Positions 1 to 12,367 of a stretch of DNA of 64,000 nucleotides are shown in pieces. Below the pieces are notes generated by a model. The model worked only from the letters and a program-made list of their open reading frames with translations, searched no databases and had not been told where the DNA came from. The stretch is from Deinococcus aquatilis DSM 23025 (GTDB lineage: Bacteria > Deinococcota > Deinococci > Deinococcales > Deinococcaceae). The first letter of the stretch is position 1. Each line of letters starts with the position of its first letter. The stretch is taken from the NCBI RefSeq assembly GCF_000378445.1, contig NZ_KB899702.1, positions 75,076 to 139,075 of the forward strand. The letters run 5' to 3'. Both the position numbers and the translations under genes were made by a program.

Positions 1-585
1 CATCTCTCCGCCGTGCAGCACGCCACCAAAAGACCGGGTGGTTTCCAGCGCACGGATCAGGTGGAGGCCCAGTTGCGGCGGCAGGGCTTCTCCCTGCTGG
101 GCGATGCTGTGGCCGCCGCCGTCCAGCAGGGTCACGCCCAGCACGCCGGGTTTGGCCATCAGGTCGGTCAGCAGCAGGCGTTGGGCCTGTCCGGGTACAG
201 CGGCCAGCGGATAGTGCGGAAGCAGCGCTGCAAGTGCGGACCTGAGCAGGTCAGGGGTGGGTGGGTGCGCCAGAGAGGGCGTGCCTTCCAGGGTCGCTAC
301 CCCCACGGTAAGCAGGAGCGGAACGTGTCCGGCAGGCAATCCGGCCAGCAGATCGCCGGGAGTTCGTAGCCCCGGTACAGGCAGTTCTATCAGGGCAGCG
401 GCGTGCGGGACGGCCAGCAGGGCGCTGTGGGCAGCCCGCAACGTGGCCGCCACCTGCACCGACAGGCCCAGCCCTTCCAGCATCCGCTCCAGCAGTTTGC
501 GGTTGCCCACGCTGGCGCTCAGCAGCAGTACAGGTACGTCGTGGCGGCCATTGGGAGGGTCGCCCATGTTGGAAGGCTGATGCAT
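1..585 (-). CDS. Partial protein, possible receiver-like plus roadblock/LC7-like domains
   Basis: A leftward reading frame enters from the left edge and has no stop inside the window, so the C-terminus is missing (about 195 codons seen). The first ~115 residues look like a degenerate receiver fold (VPVLLLSASVGNRKLLERML, with no clear phospho-acceptor Asp). The following stretch (LLLTDLMAKPGVLGVTLLDG, then GHSIAQQGEALP) resembles a roadblock/LC7 dimerisation domain as used by MglB-like GTPase partners. ATG at 585 is assumed, but the frame stays open to about 736 and GTG codons at 630 and 645 could also start it; GTG 630 follows GGAAGG. Domain calls are tentative. Confidence 0.6.
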   Translation of the reverse strand, partial: MHQPSNMGDPPNGRHDVPVLLLSASVGNRKLLERMLEGLGLSVQVAATLRAAHSALLAVPHAAALIELPVPGLRTPGDLLAGLPAGHVPLLLTVGVATLEGTPSLAHPPTPDLLRSALAALLPHYPLAAVPGQAQRLLLTDLMAKPGVLGVTLLDGGGHSIAQQGEALPPQLGLHLIRALETTRSFGGVLHGGEM

Positions 586-1072
586 GGCCGCCGGAGCGTC
601 AGGTGTCGCCCGGTCTGATCTGCCTTCCACTGTCTTACCTTCCACGGCTTTGCGGTGCGGTTCCAAAGGGACCTGTTCTCCTTGAGTTGCTCTCGGTTTG
701 TTCTGCTCTGCCGGCCTCTCACTGCGCTGTCTTCAGAAGTGCGGATTCCTGTCTCAGCCTGCGCCTCTCAGTATGTCCATCTGGTGGCAGCCGGGCAGTG
801 CCTGAGAGAAGCCTCCCCTGATGTCGCTCCCGTCCTGCCTATTCTAGCTGACACCCTGGCTATCTCTCTCAGAGCAGTCAACCCCGCCGCGCCTTACATC
901 AGCCTTACAGCAGTCGTATGCACAGGCGTCAGCGCAAGGGGCAGGCTCCTCCGGTCTCATGGCTCAGGCCTGTGGTACGCGCCTGGGAACAGGTTGGTGA
1001 GGTGCGGCGGCAGAGAATGGGAGGTCGGTCACCGCCTCACGCCCAGAGTGCAGGGGTATGCTAGGGGGCGTT
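586..1072. other. Intergenic region upstream of sucA
   Basis: About 490 bases between the leftward partial gene and sucA. Small frames here lack protein-like composition. It must carry promoters for both divergent genes, but I see no convincing -35/-10 pair. TATGCT at 1056-1061, just before sucA, could be a -10 element. Confidence 0.4.
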
Positions 1073-3916
<2,844 letters not shown>

Positions 3917-3943
3917 ACCTGAAGAACAACCATCAAAGCAAAA

Positions 3944-3968
3944 GGGGGCGCTTCGGCGTCCTTTTTTG
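3944..3968 (+). terminator. Rho-independent terminator of sucA
   Basis: GGGCGC-TTCG-GCGTCC hairpin (one G.T pair) with a UUCG-type loop, followed by six T residues, 28 bases after the sucA stop. Confidence 0.85.
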
Positions 3969-4004
3969 TTGGCGCTGTTGATGGGTTTTGTTTGAGTGAG
4001 GGCA

Positions 4005-4038
4005 CAAAAAATAGACGGAAGACATATCCGGTCTTCCG
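4005..4038 (-). terminator. Rho-independent terminator of the tRNA-like RNA unit
   Basis: Read leftwards: CGGAAGAC, seven-base loop, GTCTTCCG, then TCTATTTTTT. The 8-bp perfect stem and U-tract show that a leftward transcript ends here. It lies 42 bases past the last helix of tRNA-like element B and faces the sucA terminator. Confidence 0.88.
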
Positions 4039-4079
4039 CCTCAGATGTACCGCCCAATTGCACAGGTCCACACGTTTAA

Positions 4080-4207
4080 GCTCTGGGTTCATTTCTTATC
4101 AGCCGTGCGCTGCCACTGCGCCACCGCTCCGGGTTGGAGGAGCGGAATGGATTCGAACCATTGGCCCCGGCTGGCTTCGACCCAAAGCGTGCGATTGAAC
4201 CTTGAGC
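4080..4207 (-). ncRNA. Circularly permuted tRNA-like RNA, element B (Y RNA/YrlA-like)
   Basis: On the minus strand the 3' tRNA half precedes its 5' half. 4172-4168 AGCCG (anticodon-stem 3' strand), 4167-4163 variable loop, 4162-4146 T arm AATGG-TTCGAAT-CCATT, 4145-4139 CCGCTCC, T73, CCA ending at 4135; then four bases ACCC; then 4130-4124 GGAGCGG pairing perfectly with CCGCTCC, TG, D arm GCGC-AGTGGCA-GCGC, A26 and CGGCT (4105-4101) pairing with AGCCG. Every segment has canonical tRNA length, but there is no 7-nt anticodon loop. The stem instead opens into flanks that pair as GCTC-aa-GGTTCA (4207-4196) with TGAACC-ca-GAGC (4091-4080). This is the layout of the tRNA-mimic domain of YrlA-type Y RNAs. 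Function is inferred. Confidence 0.75.
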
Positions 4208-4249
4208 GGAGAATACTCAGTCTGGAGCAAGAATCTGAGTTTGTGTCTT

Positions 4250-4360
4250 GGGGTAGGGCTGCCTCTGCCGTTGGGCTACCTCGCCGGATCTGCCCTGCCT
4301 GCGGGCAACAACTGTGGTGGCGAGAGCAGGAGTCGAACCTGCACCTGAAACCTTTCCCCC
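4250..4360 (-). ncRNA. Circularly permuted tRNA-like RNA, element A (Y RNA/YrlA-like)
   Basis: Same architecture as element B and directly upstream of it. T arm GCAGG-TTCGACT-CCTGC (4342-4326), acceptor strand TCTCGCC (4325-4319), A73 and CCA (4317-4315). A 29-base linker containing the hairpin GCCC-GCAGGCA-GGGC follows. Then the matching acceptor strand GGCGAGG (4285-4279; last pair G.T), TA, and a D arm with GCC/GGC stem and the loop motif AACGGCAG. The anticodon arm is replaced by a longer helix: GCCCT at 4259-4255 against AAGGT at 4354-4350 (one mismatch), continuing as CCCC (4253-4250) with GGGG (4359-4356). No usable anticodon loop is seen. A tRNA pseudogene is the alternative, but two independent acceptor stems in permuted order argue against it. 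Confidence 0.7.
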
Positions 4361-4487
4361 GTTCAATCTGAAGCTGAGCCTCAGCGTGGTACTCCGCTGC
4401 ACAGGTTAGGCGTCTGGGGCGGGTGCGGCAATGGGCCGGGTGGCTTAGCCGGAAGGGGGCAGGCAACTGAGAAAGCGGCCTATGTAC

Positions 4488-4587
4488 AACCCCCCAGTCG
4501 GCTTTGCCGCCAGCCCCCCTCAGAGGGGAGCACAAAAGATGTTGTCCCCACCTCTAAGGGGGGGCGTTGCGCCAGCAACGGGGGGTT
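4488..4587. repeat. 100-bp palindromic intergenic element
   Basis: Starts AACCCCCC and ends GGGGGGTT, exactly 100 bp apart. Inside lie small hairpins (CGGC-TTTG-CCG; GTTGC-GCCA-GCAAC) and a C-rich/G-rich pair around CCCCCCTCAGAGGGG and CCTCTAAGGGGGG. It looks like a MITE/REP-type dispersed element and separates the 244-residue protein gene from the tRNA-like RNAs. I see no other full copy in this window. Confidence 0.6.
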
Positions 4588-4609
4588 CACCTTCCCCGTC
4601 AAATTCCCC

Positions 4610-5344
4610 TCAGCTTTCCAGCAGGTACGCAAACACCTGCTCTCCTACCTTGCGGTCAGTCACCTCCACACTGTTGGCTTCCTCGCGGGCAAACTTCACG
4701 GCCTGCTGCAACTTCTGCACGCGCGTCAGCAGGTCGTTCACGCGCACGGCGGGCAGCGCTCCCGAAAATTTCAGGGTACGCCAGTAGCCCACCGTCACGT
4801 CTTCGTAGTACACCTCCACCTGCGCGGGGTGTTTGTCGGTGGCTTCGGCCTTGACGTGGTTCCGGGGAATCTTTTTGGTGCGTACCGTCTGCACGGGGTC
4901 GGTGGCGTAGGTGTCGGTACTGGGGTCGAAGGTCCAGCTTTCGCTGGCGTCCAGCACAGGCAATTTGCGAATAAAGGTATGCAGGTCGGTCAGTTGCTTT
5001 TCCAGAAACAGCAGGTAGGTCACGGGCACCTGCCGCAGCAAGACGCGCTCACCGATCACCACATCGGCTTTGGCTTCGTTGTTGGCCCAGTCTTTGGTGG
5101 CGGTCACGTCAAACAGGTTGCCCATGATCTGGGCCGTCTGCCGGATGATCTCTTCGGCTTTGGCCTGCACGCGGGTGGATTCGGGCGGCAGCGTCTCGCC
5201 TTCCTCGTCTTTGGGGCGGTAGGTGCGCGAGATGCCCGACAGCAGCGCGGGCTTTTGCAGCGCGTGGTGGGCCTCGGTCAGTTCCTGAAAGGCGCGGCTT
5301 TTCACGCTCTTTTCGACGGCAATAATTTGGTTCAATTTGGGCAT
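4610..5344 (-). CDS. Conserved protein of unknown function, 244 residues
   Basis: A soluble-looking 244-residue protein beginning MPKLNQIIAVEKSVKSRAF, with no signal peptide or membrane segment. Well-formed motifs include AHHALQKPALLSGISRTYRP, ATKDWANNEAKADVV, VPVTYLLFLEKQLTDLHTFI, SWTFDPSTDTYATDPV and VEVYYEDVTVGYWRT. I recall close relatives in actinobacteria and other Deinococcus but know no function. GAGAGGAA before ATG 5344 is a good ribosome site, so this gene is leadered. It is transcribed toward the permuted tRNA-like RNAs with no clear terminator between, so protein and RNAs may share a transcript. Its place between sucA and sucB suggests insertion of a mobile or accessory unit. Confidence 0.85.
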   Translation of the reverse strand: MPKLNQIIAVEKSVKSRAFQELTEAHHALQKPALLSGISRTYRPKDEEGETLPPESTRVQAKAEEIIRQTAQIMGNLFDVTATKDWANNEAKADVVIGERVLLRQVPVTYLLFLEKQLTDLHTFIRKLPVLDASESWTFDPSTDTYATDPVQTVRTKKIPRNHVKAEATDKHPAQVEVYYEDVTVGYWRTLKFSGALPAVRVNDLLTRVQKLQQAVKFAREEANSVEVTDRKVGEQVFAYLLES

Positions 5345-5582
5345 GATGAATTCCTCTCTTTGGCCTCTCCTGACTGCCTGAAGGGAAGCCGGGGAAGCAA
5401 GGTCAATCTAGGCCGCCGCCCACGCACCGCACAGCGCAAAGTGGCCTAAGCCAGCGGCGCATGTTCAGACTGCTGGACGGTAGAAATTGTGGCCCCCAGT
5501 CATCACTGCCCGGTTCCGTGCATTGTGTGCCCTGCCGTTCCCCGCCCAGAGACGCCCCGTGAGGGGTATAAAGGGTGAGATT

Positions 5583-6851
5583 ATGGCAGACATCAAGGTT
5601 CCCGTTTTTAGTGAGTCGGTCAGTGAAGGTACGCTGCTGACGTGGCATAAGAAACCCGGCGACGCCCTGAAGCGCGGCGAGGTCCTCGCGGAGATCGAAA
5701 CCGACAAGGTGGTGCTGGAAGTGACCGCCCAGCAAGACGGCGTGCTGCAAAGCGTGCTGAAAAACGAGGGCGACACGGTACTCAGCGAAGAGGTGCTGGG
5801 CACGGTGGGCGAGGCAGGCAGCGCTCCAGCCCCCGCAGCAACAGCGGTTCCGGCTGTGGCCGCAGATCAGGCGGCAGGCCCGGTTGCCAACGAAGTCAGC
5901 GCGGGTGGCACAGCCAGCCAGCCCGACACCAATGTCGCCGCCCCTGACCGCCGCGAGGACCTCTCGCCCGCCGTGCGGAAGGTGGTCGTCGAGAACAACC
6001 TGAACCCCGCCCAGATTCCCGCCACCGGCCCCAAAGGCAACATCACCAAGGCCGACGCTGTAGGAGCCATCGGAAGCGCTCCAGCCAGTGCTCCGGCATC
6101 TGCGCCCACGCCTGCGGCTGCTGCCCCCGTTGCCAGCATTCCCAGTGGCCCCCGCACCGAACAGCGCGTGCCCATGACCCGCATCCGCCAGCGCATTTCC
6201 GAGCGCCTGAAGGAAGTGCAGAACACGGCAGCGATCCTGACCACCTTCAACGAAGTGAACATGCAGCCCGCGATGGATCTGCGGAAGAAGTATCAGGATC
6301 AGTTTGTGGCCAAGCACGGCACCAAGCTGGGCTTTATGAGCCTGTTCGTGCGGGCCGCCACCGAAGCCCTGAAAGCCTTCCCGGTGGTCAATGCCAGCGT
6401 GGACGGCAAAGACATCATCTATCACGGCTTTTACGACATCGGCATCGCGGTGGCCTCCGAGCGCGGTTTGGTCGTGCCGATCCTGCGCGACACCGACACC
6501 ATGAGCCTCGCCGGAATCGAAAAGAATATTGCTGGCTTTGCCCAGAAGGCCAAGAACGGCAAGCTGACCATGGAAGACATGAGCGGCGGCACCTTTTCCA
6601 TCACCAACGGCGGGACCTTCGGCAGCATGATGAGCACGCCCATCATCAACGCGCCCCAGAGCGCCATTCTGGGGATGCACAACATCATCGAGCGGCCCAT
6701 TGCCCAGAACGGTCAGGTCGTCATCGCGCCCATGATGTACCTCGCCCTCAGCTACGATCACCGCATCATCGACGGCAAGGAAGCCGTGCAGTTCTTGGTC
6801 ATGATCAAGAACCTGCTGGAAGACCCGGCCCGCATGCTGCTCGAACTCTGA
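5583..6851 (+). CDS. sucB: 2-oxoglutarate dehydrogenase E2 (dihydrolipoamide succinyltransferase)
   Basis: Core subunit of the 2-oxoglutarate dehydrogenase complex, transferring succinyl from lipoamide to CoA. Order in the 422 residues: N-terminal lipoyl domain (1-75, lipoylated Lys42 in [10 protein letters not shown]), Ala/Pro linker, peripheral subunit-binding domain ([14 protein letters not shown] and [13 protein letters not shown], about 120-155), a second Ala/Pro linker, and the catalytic domain from about 195 with His393 and Asp397 in DHRIIDG. ATG 5583 begins the conserved [13 protein letters not shown]; in-frame upstream sequence has no family similarity. The upstream region is shared divergently with the 244-residue protein gene. 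Confidence 0.96.
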   Translation: MADIKVPVFSESVSEGTLLTWHKKPGDALKRGEVLAEIETDKVVLEVTAQQDGVLQSVLKNEGDTVLSEEVLGTVGEAGSAPAPAATAVPAVAADQAAGPVANEVSAGGTASQPDTNVAAPDRREDLSPAVRKVVVENNLNPAQIPATGPKGNITKADAVGAIGSAPASAPASAPTPAAAAPVASIPSGPRTEQRVPMTRIRQRISERLKEVQNTAAILTTFNEVNMQPAMDLRKKYQDQFVAKHGTKLGFMSLFVRAATEALKAFPVVNASVDGKDIIYHGFYDIGIAVASERGLVVPILRDTDTMSLAGIEKNIAGFAQKAKNGKLTMEDMSGGTFSITNGGTFGSMMSTPIINAPQSAILGMHNIIERPIAQNGQVVIAPMMYLALSYDHRIIDGKEAVQFLVMIKNLLEDPARMLLEL

Positions 6852-6868
6852 AGTCAGTTGAACTGACG

Positions 6869-6898
6869 GCGCTCTGGCTTCGGCTGGGGCGCTTTTTC
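6869..6898 (+). terminator. Terminator after sucB
   Basis: GCGCTC/GGGCGC stem with inner GGC-TTCG-GCT pairing, followed by five T residues, 18 bases past the sucB stop. Confidence 0.75.
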
Positions 6899-7060
6899 GT
6901 GCACTGGAACGCACTTTTTGAAAAGTATCGACGGACTGACCTGAAACTGATGGGTGTGCCCCCGCCGATCATGGGTTGATCATGAGGCGTGGTGTGTAAT
7001 GCTTGCACTGAACCGCGTCAGTTAACTCCTGGCGGCACGGTGTCAGATGGAGGGGTTTTC

Positions 7061-8869
7061 ATGACACACAATAAAAACCGTTTGAACTCTTCGGCTCCTA
7101 TCCGCACCCTGACTGCCCGCACCACCGCTGGAACAAGAGTACTGGCCGCCCTCACAGTGGCGCTGGCCTGCACGGCCTCGGCTCAGGGCAACAGCCTGAA
7201 CACGGTGCAACTGAACCGCCTGCAACTTCAGCCCATCACCATCCAGACCCAGCAGTTTTCCCGGCTGCAACTTGACCCCAGTCTGTTTCAGAAAGCGCTT
7301 CAGGCTCCCAACGTCTTCCAGTTCAATCTGGACGATTTGCCTGCCCGGATTCAGGCCCGTGATGCCAACATCCGCAGCAGCCTCGCGCTGACCAACCAAC
7401 TGGCAAACGTGGCCGATCTGCGCTCGGATATTGCCCGCATGACCCTGAAATTGCCTGCCGGGCTGACCGTGCCTGCCGTGGTGAATCTGCGTGATGGGCA
7501 GCAACAGGAAGTGATGCTGTATGGGCGCGATACGGTGGCCCGCAGCGTGGCCGATGCCGAAGCCAAGGCCGCCGTGAACCGCGCCGAGATTCTGCGTTCG
7601 TTTGGGCTGGACGAGCAGACGCTGAGCCAGACTGCCGCGCCCGGCACCGCTGCTGTGGTTGCCAATGCAGCCACCACCCGCGTGGCTATCACCACTCCCG
7701 CCACCCGCATCAGCGCCACCACACCGGTTGCCCAGGCCCAGACCCAGATTCAGCGTCTTAACCCCTCTGGCCTGTCTACGGCGCAGTTGAAGGTTGCCAC
7801 CAGCATCTCTGATCTGCTGAAGTTCGATACCCTGGTGCAACCCAGCCAGCCACCCTCACAGCCGGGGGGCGAACTCGGTGACGGCTTCACCAAAACTCCT
7901 ACCGATGGCGCGTGCCGTTTCACGCCAACCAACGCGCTGTTCGGGCAGATGCGCGGCGGCAACCTCGGGTCCATCACCACCATCAAGAATCAGGGACGGC
8001 GCGGCACCTGCATGGCGTTCGGCTTCGTAAGTGCCTTGGAGAGCCAGATTGCGCGGCGCATCAAGACCCGCTTCAACCTGTCGGAGCAGTACGCCTACTA
8101 CTGGCTGCGTGGAGACGACGGCGTGCTGGGCGACGGCGCAGGCTGGGGCGATTACGACGATGCCGTGAACCGCCAGCGCATGATCCCGACCGAGGTGCGC
8201 TGGAAGTACAACCCCAGCTACAGCCGCCAGACGCTGCCGGGGGGCGACAAGCCCATCACCCAGTTCAAAAACTCCTGCACCAACTACGCCGATCAGGCGT
8301 GCAGCGACACCACCGCGCAGGCACAACTGGTCTGTCAGGGCAGCACCAACAACTGCGCATGGAAGCCGGAATGGGAAATTCAGGAAAACGCCGCCTTCAA
8401 TTTCCGGCCCACCAAGGGCAACGAAGTGTGGCATTCGCTGGGCACCCTGCCCTTCAACTCCACGCAGGCCACCCGTGAATACCGCCGCCTGATGATGAAA
8501 AAGATGCTGGACAGGGGAGACCAACTGGTGCTGGGCTTCGGCGTGGATGCGGCCTTCGATTCCATCGGTGCGGCGGGCACGCCCAGCATGAACCTGATCG
8601 GCCAGAATTACCGGGGCGGTCACGCCGTTCACCTCGTGGGCTACGTCAATACCGGCAGCGTGACCATCAAGAATGTCAAACTCACCAACTTTATCAACCT
8701 CGGAGACATGACCTTCCCCACGGGCGTGTGGATCATCAAGAATTCCTGGGGCTGCGGCTTTGGCGACGGCGGCTACGCCTACCTGCCCGATTCGTTCCTG
8801 GATCAGGAAACCAACGGCGTGTACAACCTGCCCAACAACGCCGTGACTTCGGACATGAGCAGCTTCTAG
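7061..8869 (+). CDS. Secreted papain-family (C1) cysteine peptidase
   Basis: 602 residues with an N-terminal signal segment (VLAALTVALACTASAQG), a ~250-residue Gln/Leu-rich pro-region, then a C1 peptidase domain from about residue 300. The triad is visible: Cys317 in GRRGTCMAFGF, His521 in GGHAVHLVGY and Asn561 in IIKNSWGCGFGDGGY; the Gln of NQGRRGTC fits the oxyanion position. It is probably an exported protease made as a zymogen. ATG 7061 is chosen for GGAGGGG just upstream and because the signal peptide then begins correctly; the frame extends back to 6989 without sensible sequence. It is alone, between a terminator and a convergent gene. Confidence 0.9.
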   Translation: MTHNKNRLNSSAPIRTLTARTTAGTRVLAALTVALACTASAQGNSLNTVQLNRLQLQPITIQTQQFSRLQLDPSLFQKALQAPNVFQFNLDDLPARIQARDANIRSSLALTNQLANVADLRSDIARMTLKLPAGLTVPAVVNLRDGQQQEVMLYGRDTVARSVADAEAKAAVNRAEILRSFGLDEQTLSQTAAPGTAAVVANAATTRVAITTPATRISATTPVAQAQTQIQRLNPSGLSTAQLKVATSISDLLKFDTLVQPSQPPSQPGGELGDGFTKTPTDGACRFTPTNALFGQMRGGNLGSITTIKNQGRRGTCMAFGFVSALESQIARRIKTRFNLSEQYAYYWLRGDDGVLGDGAGWGDYDDAVNRQRMIPTEVRWKYNPSYSRQTLPGGDKPITQFKNSCTNYADQACSDTTAQAQLVCQGSTNNCAWKPEWEIQENAAFNFRPTKGNEVWHSLGTLPFNSTQATREYRRLMMKKMLDRGDQLVLGFGVDAAFDSIGAAGTPSMNLIGQNYRGGHAVHLVGYVNTGSVTIKNVKLTNFINLGDMTFPTGVWIIKNSWGCGFGDGGYAYLPDSFLDQETNGVYNLPNNAVTSDMSSF

Positions 8870-8910
8870 AGTAGGGAGACTGGCCCGGAGTGAGGGGCGA
8901 CCCAGTTCAA

Positions 8911-8946
8911 GAGGCCGGAACGTGCACACAACGTCTCCGGCCTCTT
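8911..8946. terminator. Hairpin between convergent genes (likely bidirectional terminator)
   Basis: Perfect 9-bp inverted repeat GAGGCCGGA...TCCGGCCTC between the convergent protease gene and ddl. The T-tract is weak on both strands, so the role is inferred from position. Confidence 0.55.
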
Positions 8947-9003
8947 AGATTGGGTCTTCCATCGTGTGTAGAACTTCTGGAGCCTCCGCCCCACCCAACC
9001 CGA

Positions 9004-10023
9004 TTACCGTTGTTCTAGCGCCAATCCGACCAACCGGGTCACGAGTTGGCTGTAGCTGATGCCTGCGGCCTCGAACAATTTGGGATACATGGAAGTCGTG
9101 GTGAAACCCGGCATGGTATTCACCTCATTCAGCAGCAGTTCGCCAGTCTCCTGGACATAAAAGAAATCCACGCGGGCCAGCCCGGCACAGTCCAGAGCGC
9201 GGAAAGCAGTCAGGGCGATCTCGCGCACCCGTTCGGATACGGCTTCCGGAAGCGGCGCGGGAATATGCATGGTGGCGCGGCCCTCGGTGTATTTGGTGTC
9301 GTAGTCGTAGAAATCGGCATCGAATTGCAACTCGCCCACGGGGCTGGCAATGGGCGTATCGTTGCCCAGAATGCCCACCTCCACCTCACGCGGTTTATGG
9401 GTGGTCATGGCTTCCAGAATCACGCGGCGATCGAGGCCAAAAGCGAGGTCAAGCGCGGCGTTCAGGTCGGCGGCGTTGCTGACCTTGCTGATGCCCACGC
9501 TGGAACCGAGGTTGGCAGGCTTGACGAAGAGCGGAAAGCCGAGATTGGCTGCCCGGACGCGTACCAGCTCGGGCGTACTGCGCCATTCGTGCCGGAGGGC
9601 CAGTGCCCACGCCACCTGCGGCACACCCGCCGAGGCCAACACTTGCTTGGTCATGACCTTGTCCATGCTGACTGCTGACCCCAGCACGGCGCTGCCCACA
9701 AAGGGAATTCCGGCCAGCGTCAGGAGGCCCTGAATGGTACCGTCCTCGCCCATCGGGCCGTGCAGCAGCGGAAACACAGCGTCGTAACCCTCGGCACTGG
9801 CCGCCCGGTGCAGCACCAGATCGCCGCCCTGTGCACTGACCCCCGATTCCAGGGCGCGGGCCGTATCGGTGGGGGGCAGCCAGCGTCCCTGCTTGCTGAT
9901 CACCACAGGCGTCACGTCGAATTGATCGCGGGGCAGCGCGGCCAGCACACTCCGCGCACTCATCAAACTCACTTCATGTTCCCCGGATTGACCGCCTGCC
10001 AGCAGCAAAATGCGCTTTTTCAC
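9004..10023 (-). CDS. ddl: D-alanine--D-alanine ligase
   Basis: ATP-grasp enzyme making D-Ala-D-Ala for peptidoglycan; cytoplasmic. 339 residues from GTG 10023, the usual length. N-terminal [17 protein letters not shown] is the Ddl signature. [15 protein letters not shown] is the ATP-grasp lysine loop, followed by [10 protein letters not shown] and the metal-binding end [17 protein letters not shown] 10023 is preferred over GTG 10065 because the family starts at [10 protein letters not shown] and a -10-like CATACT lies 7 bases before it, fitting a leaderless start. Monocistronic as far as seen. Confidence 0.95.
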   Translation of the reverse strand: MKKRILLLAGGQSGEHEVSLMSARSVLAALPRDQFDVTPVVISKQGRWLPPTDTARALESGVSAQGGDLVLHRAASAEGYDAVFPLLHGPMGEDGTIQGLLTLAGIPFVGSAVLGSAVSMDKVMTKQVLASAGVPQVAWALALRHEWRSTPELVRVRAANLGFPLFVKPANLGSSVGISKVSNAADLNAALDLAFGLDRRVILEAMTTHKPREVEVGILGNDTPIASPVGELQFDADFYDYDTKYTEGRATMHIPAPLPEAVSERVREIALTAFRALDCAGLARVDFFYVQETGELLLNEVNTMPGFTTTSMYPKLFEAAGISYSQLVTRLVGLALEQR

Positions 10024-10287
10024 GGGTTGCAGTATGGCACGCGCCGCCGGCAATGAGTACCACACATCAAGAGAGCAACTTACACACAGCCCTCTTTAAA
10101 AGAACTGCATTTCACGAACCTGTTTACTGTTCCTTCAGATGAAACTTCCTGCAAGACCTCACACATCCGCCACTTGGCCTACGCTATGATACCGCACGAC
10201 TTACCCCTACATCGGTGTTTGGAACAGATGCTGTTATGACTCTTCAGAGAGTTTTCTGCGCCAACCCACTGCCTTTCAGGAGGCCCA

Positions 10288-12006
<1,719 letters not shown>

Positions 12007-12020
12007 CCCTCTGAGGTGAG

Positions 12021-12060
12021 GGCGGGGCAGCCCCAGTGCGTGGGCTGCCCCGCCTCTTTG
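12021..12060 (+). terminator. Terminator/attenuator after the binding-protein gene
   Basis: GGCGGGGCAGCCC...GGGCTGCCCCGCC, a 13-bp perfect stem followed by TCTTT. It separates the receptor gene from its permeases. Confidence 0.85.
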
Positions 12061-12367
12061 GTTGAGGTGCTGCGGTGTGCTGTTGCCAAGTCCTGTGCCT
12101 GCTTTGGGGAACTCACATCCGCTCTGGGCAGCCGAGGAGTAAAGATTCTCAGATCAGACCGACTTTCTGTCTCTGACTTGATGATGGCCTGTGACCCGAA
12201 GGGTGCTGTAGATTCTTTGTCGCTTTGTACGGCCCGGTGTGGTGGTGTCTCGCTTCCATTTGAGATCCCTGCTCACCGACGCTCCGGCCCTCACCCGGCC
12301 TTCTTTCCGTTGTTCCCTCCACCGTTCTCGCCCTCCGCACAGAGGCCCCCCTTATGCTGAAGCTTCC
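12061..12367. other. Intergenic region before the permease genes
   Basis: Roughly 300 bases between the terminator and the first permease. No protein-like frame. It may hold a second promoter for the permeases, but I find no convincing -35/-10 pair. Confidence 0.4.

Noticed and set aside
4080..4360. Group I intron-interrupted ordinary tRNAs, or a two-piece tmRNA
   Set aside because: In intron-split genes the 5' half comes first; here the order is reversed. No recognisable group I core elements or tmRNA tag-coding sequence were found, though permuted splicing cannot be ruled out.
12061..12367. A promoter for the permease genes
   Set aside because: Candidate TTGATG near 12178 has no -10 box at acceptable spacing, so nothing is called.
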